7,673 nt of DNA from Rhodothermia bacterium (lineage in GTDB: Bacteria; Bacteroidota; Rhodothermia; Rhodothermales; JABDKH01), in the NCBI GenBank assembly GCA_018679295.1, contig JAHHLP010000598.1, forward strand, positions 1 to 7,673. Reading direction: 5' to 3'. The notes beneath the pieces are model-generated. The model was not told where the DNA came from, did not search any database, and saw nothing but the letters and a program-made list of their open reading frames with translations. The position numbers were made by a program, and so were the translations under genes. Positions 6,301-7,673 of the stretch are shown one piece after another (position 1 is the stretch's first letter; each line of letters starts with the position of its first letter).

Positions 6301-7164
6301 ATGAGAGCAATCTGGAAAGGGCACATCCAGTTCTCGCTGGTCACCATCCCGATTCGCGTGTACAGCGCCATCGAATCCTCCGAAACGATACGCTTCAATC
6401 AACTACACGTCGAAGACTACGGACGTATCGCCTACGACAAACGGTGCAAGAAGTGCAACAAGGTGGTCTCCAACGAGGAGATCGTCAAAGGGTATGAATA
6501 CGAGCCGGACCAGTATGTGGTCGTCGAGAAGGAGGACCTTGAGAAACTGCGCGTGAAAAGCACACGGATCATCGAGATCCAGGGGTTCGTCGACGCCGGG
6601 GAAGTCCACCCGACCATGTACGACACTCCGTACTTTGCCGGGCCCGACGGCCTCGTGGGTGCCAAGACCTATGCACTGCTTTGCCAGACGCTTCGCGAAA
6701 GCAATAAACTTGGCGTGGGCAAAGTGGTCCTCCGCGACCGCGAGAGTATCGTTCTTCTCTCTCCTCAGGGACCGGGCCTGCTGATGCACAAGATTCGCTA
6801 TCCTAACGAGCTACGAGAAATCAGTCAGGTACCACAACTCGACGGCCTTGAGGCCGACAAGGAACAACTAAAGCTGGCCGAAACGTTGGTCGAGTCGATG
6901 TCGATGTCGCTCTCGGACATAGACCTTACGGACACGTATACGGAGGCCGTCAAGGAACTCGTTACGGCCAAGGCCGAAGGAAAAGAAATCGTTACGGTCG
7001 CAGAAGAGGAGCGTCCTGTGGTCGACATCATGACCGCCCTCAAGGAGAGCATCGATCAGGCCAAGTCGTCAAAGAAGCCGATGAAGAAGGCAACCGGCAA
7101 GAGCAAGACCGCAAAGAAAGCGGCAAGCTCCGCATCGAAGTCCCGCAAGAAGAAAACAGCTTAG
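6301..7164 (+). CDS. ku: Ku protein, NHEJ DNA-end-binding factor
   Basis: A 287-residue bacterial Ku, in the normal size range for the family. It forms a homodimeric ring that threads onto broken double-stranded ends and recruits LigD. The N terminus MRAIWKGHIQFSLVTIPI is diagnostic. Further family features are FNQLHVED (32-39), a CKKC pair (C49 and C52), EEIVKGYEYEPDQYVV (59-74), and YALLCQTL (124-131) leading into the ring segment with KVVLRDRESIVLL (141-153). PVVDIMTALKESI (239-251) ends the core. The last 38 residues are a low-complexity tail with 13 Lys, one Arg and many Ala/Ser. Similar tails in mycobacterial Ku bind DNA and modulate sliding along it. A weak GAGAG lies about 10 bp before the ATG. 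Spacing to ligD (39 bp) and to the TPR gene (18 bp) indicates co-transcription. Confidence 0.98.
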   Translation: MRAIWKGHIQFSLVTIPIRVYSAIESSETIRFNQLHVEDYGRIAYDKRCKKCNKVVSNEEIVKGYEYEPDQYVVVEKEDLEKLRVKSTRIIEIQGFVDAGEVHPTMYDTPYFAGPDGLVGAKTYALLCQTLRESNKLGVGKVVLRDRESIVLLSPQGPGLLMHKIRYPNELREISQVPQLDGLEADKEQLKLAETLVESMSMSLSDIDLTDTYTEAVKELVTAKAEGKEIVTVAEEERPVVDIMTALKESIDQAKSSKKPMKKATGKSKTAKKAASSASKSRKKKTA

Positions 7165-7172
7165 GCGCCTAA
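7161..7172. repeat. 12-bp perfect palindrome at the ku stop codon
   Basis: TTAGGCGCCTAA is a perfect 12-base palindrome overlapping the ku stop and the 18-bp gap to the TPR gene. It has no loop and no T-run, so it is not an intrinsic terminator. It could be a protein-binding dyad or chance. Confidence 0.3.
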
Positions 7173-7182
7173 ATAATCCCAC

Positions 7183-7673
7183 ATGGCGAAGGTATTTCAG
7201 CTTCGTTCAAGTCGTCCCCAGAAGTTTGGCTATAAGAAGGCGCGCCGGCATTCCCGATCCGACGGCGCCGACAGCCAGCTGAACATATTCGAGCAGCCCG
7301 AGACCGCCGCCGCTCGAATCGTTTCGTTGGAGACAAACTTGCATCCGTTCGAGCGCGCGCTGCTGTATGACGAGCGCGGCAACGTGATCCGGGCCACCGA
7401 GGGTTACCAGGAATCGATTTCGCACGGCGAGTACGTAGCCGACGCGTACTGCAACCTCGGCATTCTCGAATCAGAGCAGGGGTGCGTAGACGAGGCGATC
7501 GAGTGTTTCAAGAACTCGCTGAAGCACGATCCTGCGCTGTTCGAGACGCACTACAATCTCGCCAACGTGTACTTCGACCTGGGCGACTACCGGCCGGCGC
7601 AGGTGCACTACGAAATCGGAGCTTCGATAGAGCCCGGCTACGCAAACCTCTATTTCAATCTTGCACTGACGCT
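7183..7673 (+). CDS. TPR-repeat protein, C-terminal end cut by window edge
   Basis: An ATG 18 bp after ku opens a frame that stays open to the window end (163 full codons). The first 45 residues are basic and probably disordered (MAKVFQLRSSRPQKFGYKKARRH region) and contain QLNIF at 32-36. Tetratricopeptide repeats follow with 34-residue spacing. Repeat one covers about 85-118 (ADAYCNLGILESEQG...AIECFKNSLKHDP). Repeat two covers about 119-152 (THYNLANVYFDLGDY...AQVHYEIGASIEP). A third begins at YANLYFNLA. A degenerate earlier repeat may lie at about 55-84 (FERALLYDERGN...EGYQESISHG). TPR arrays are protein-binding scaffolds; no catalytic domain is visible in the part present. There is no signal peptide or membrane segment, so it is probably cytoplasmic. 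Its position suggests expression with ligD-ku, but a repair role is inference. No Shine-Dalgarno sequence is seen. Confidence 0.88.
   Translation, partial: MAKVFQLRSSRPQKFGYKKARRHSRSDGADSQLNIFEQPETAAARIVSLETNLHPFERALLYDERGNVIRATEGYQESISHGEYVADAYCNLGILESEQGCVDEAIECFKNSLKHDPALFETHYNLANVYFDLGDYRPAQVHYEIGASIEPGYANLYFNLALT

Overview
The window carries six protein-coding genes on moderately GC-rich DNA. It most likely comes from a Gram-negative bacterium of the Bacteroidota/Rhodothermota type. The reasons are an outer-membrane TonB-dependent receptor, a lipoprotein with a clear lipobox, start codons without a clear Shine-Dalgarno sequence, and promoter-like TAnnTTTG elements before two genes. This assignment is inference; there is no rRNA or other phylogenetic marker.

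Layout. (1) Positions 1-1924, minus strand: a TonB-dependent outer-membrane receptor that runs off the left edge, with 641 codons visible. Its antisense strand holds long but spurious open frames. (2) 1925-2420: a gene-free divergent region of about 500 bp. (3) 2421-2837, plus: a small UspA-family protein with a degraded nucleotide-binding motif. (4) 2880-2907: a strong hairpin between convergent genes, best read as the terminator of the leftward lipoprotein gene. (5) 2938-3723, minus: an unrecognised secreted lipoprotein. (6) 3724-3930: a 207-bp divergent promoter region with a perfect 8-bp inverted repeat. (7) 3931-7673, plus: a tight cluster of ligD (polymerase-phosphoesterase-ligase), ku and a TPR protein cut by the right edge. 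The gaps are 39 and 18 bp.

How they work together. LigD and Ku are the two core proteins of bacterial non-homologous end joining. Ku binds double-strand ends and recruits LigD, which fills, trims and seals them. All expected LigD catalytic residues are visible in all three domains. The TPR gene lies only 18 bp after ku and probably shares its transcript. Near its N terminus it has a QLNIF pentapeptide resembling a sliding-clamp-binding motif, which is the most speculative but most testable lead here. The receptor, stress protein and lipoprotein are ordinary single genes with no evident link to repair. I see no mobile elements, CRISPR arrays, tRNAs or rRNAs. The NHEJ pair is a known system; only its possible TPR partner might be new.
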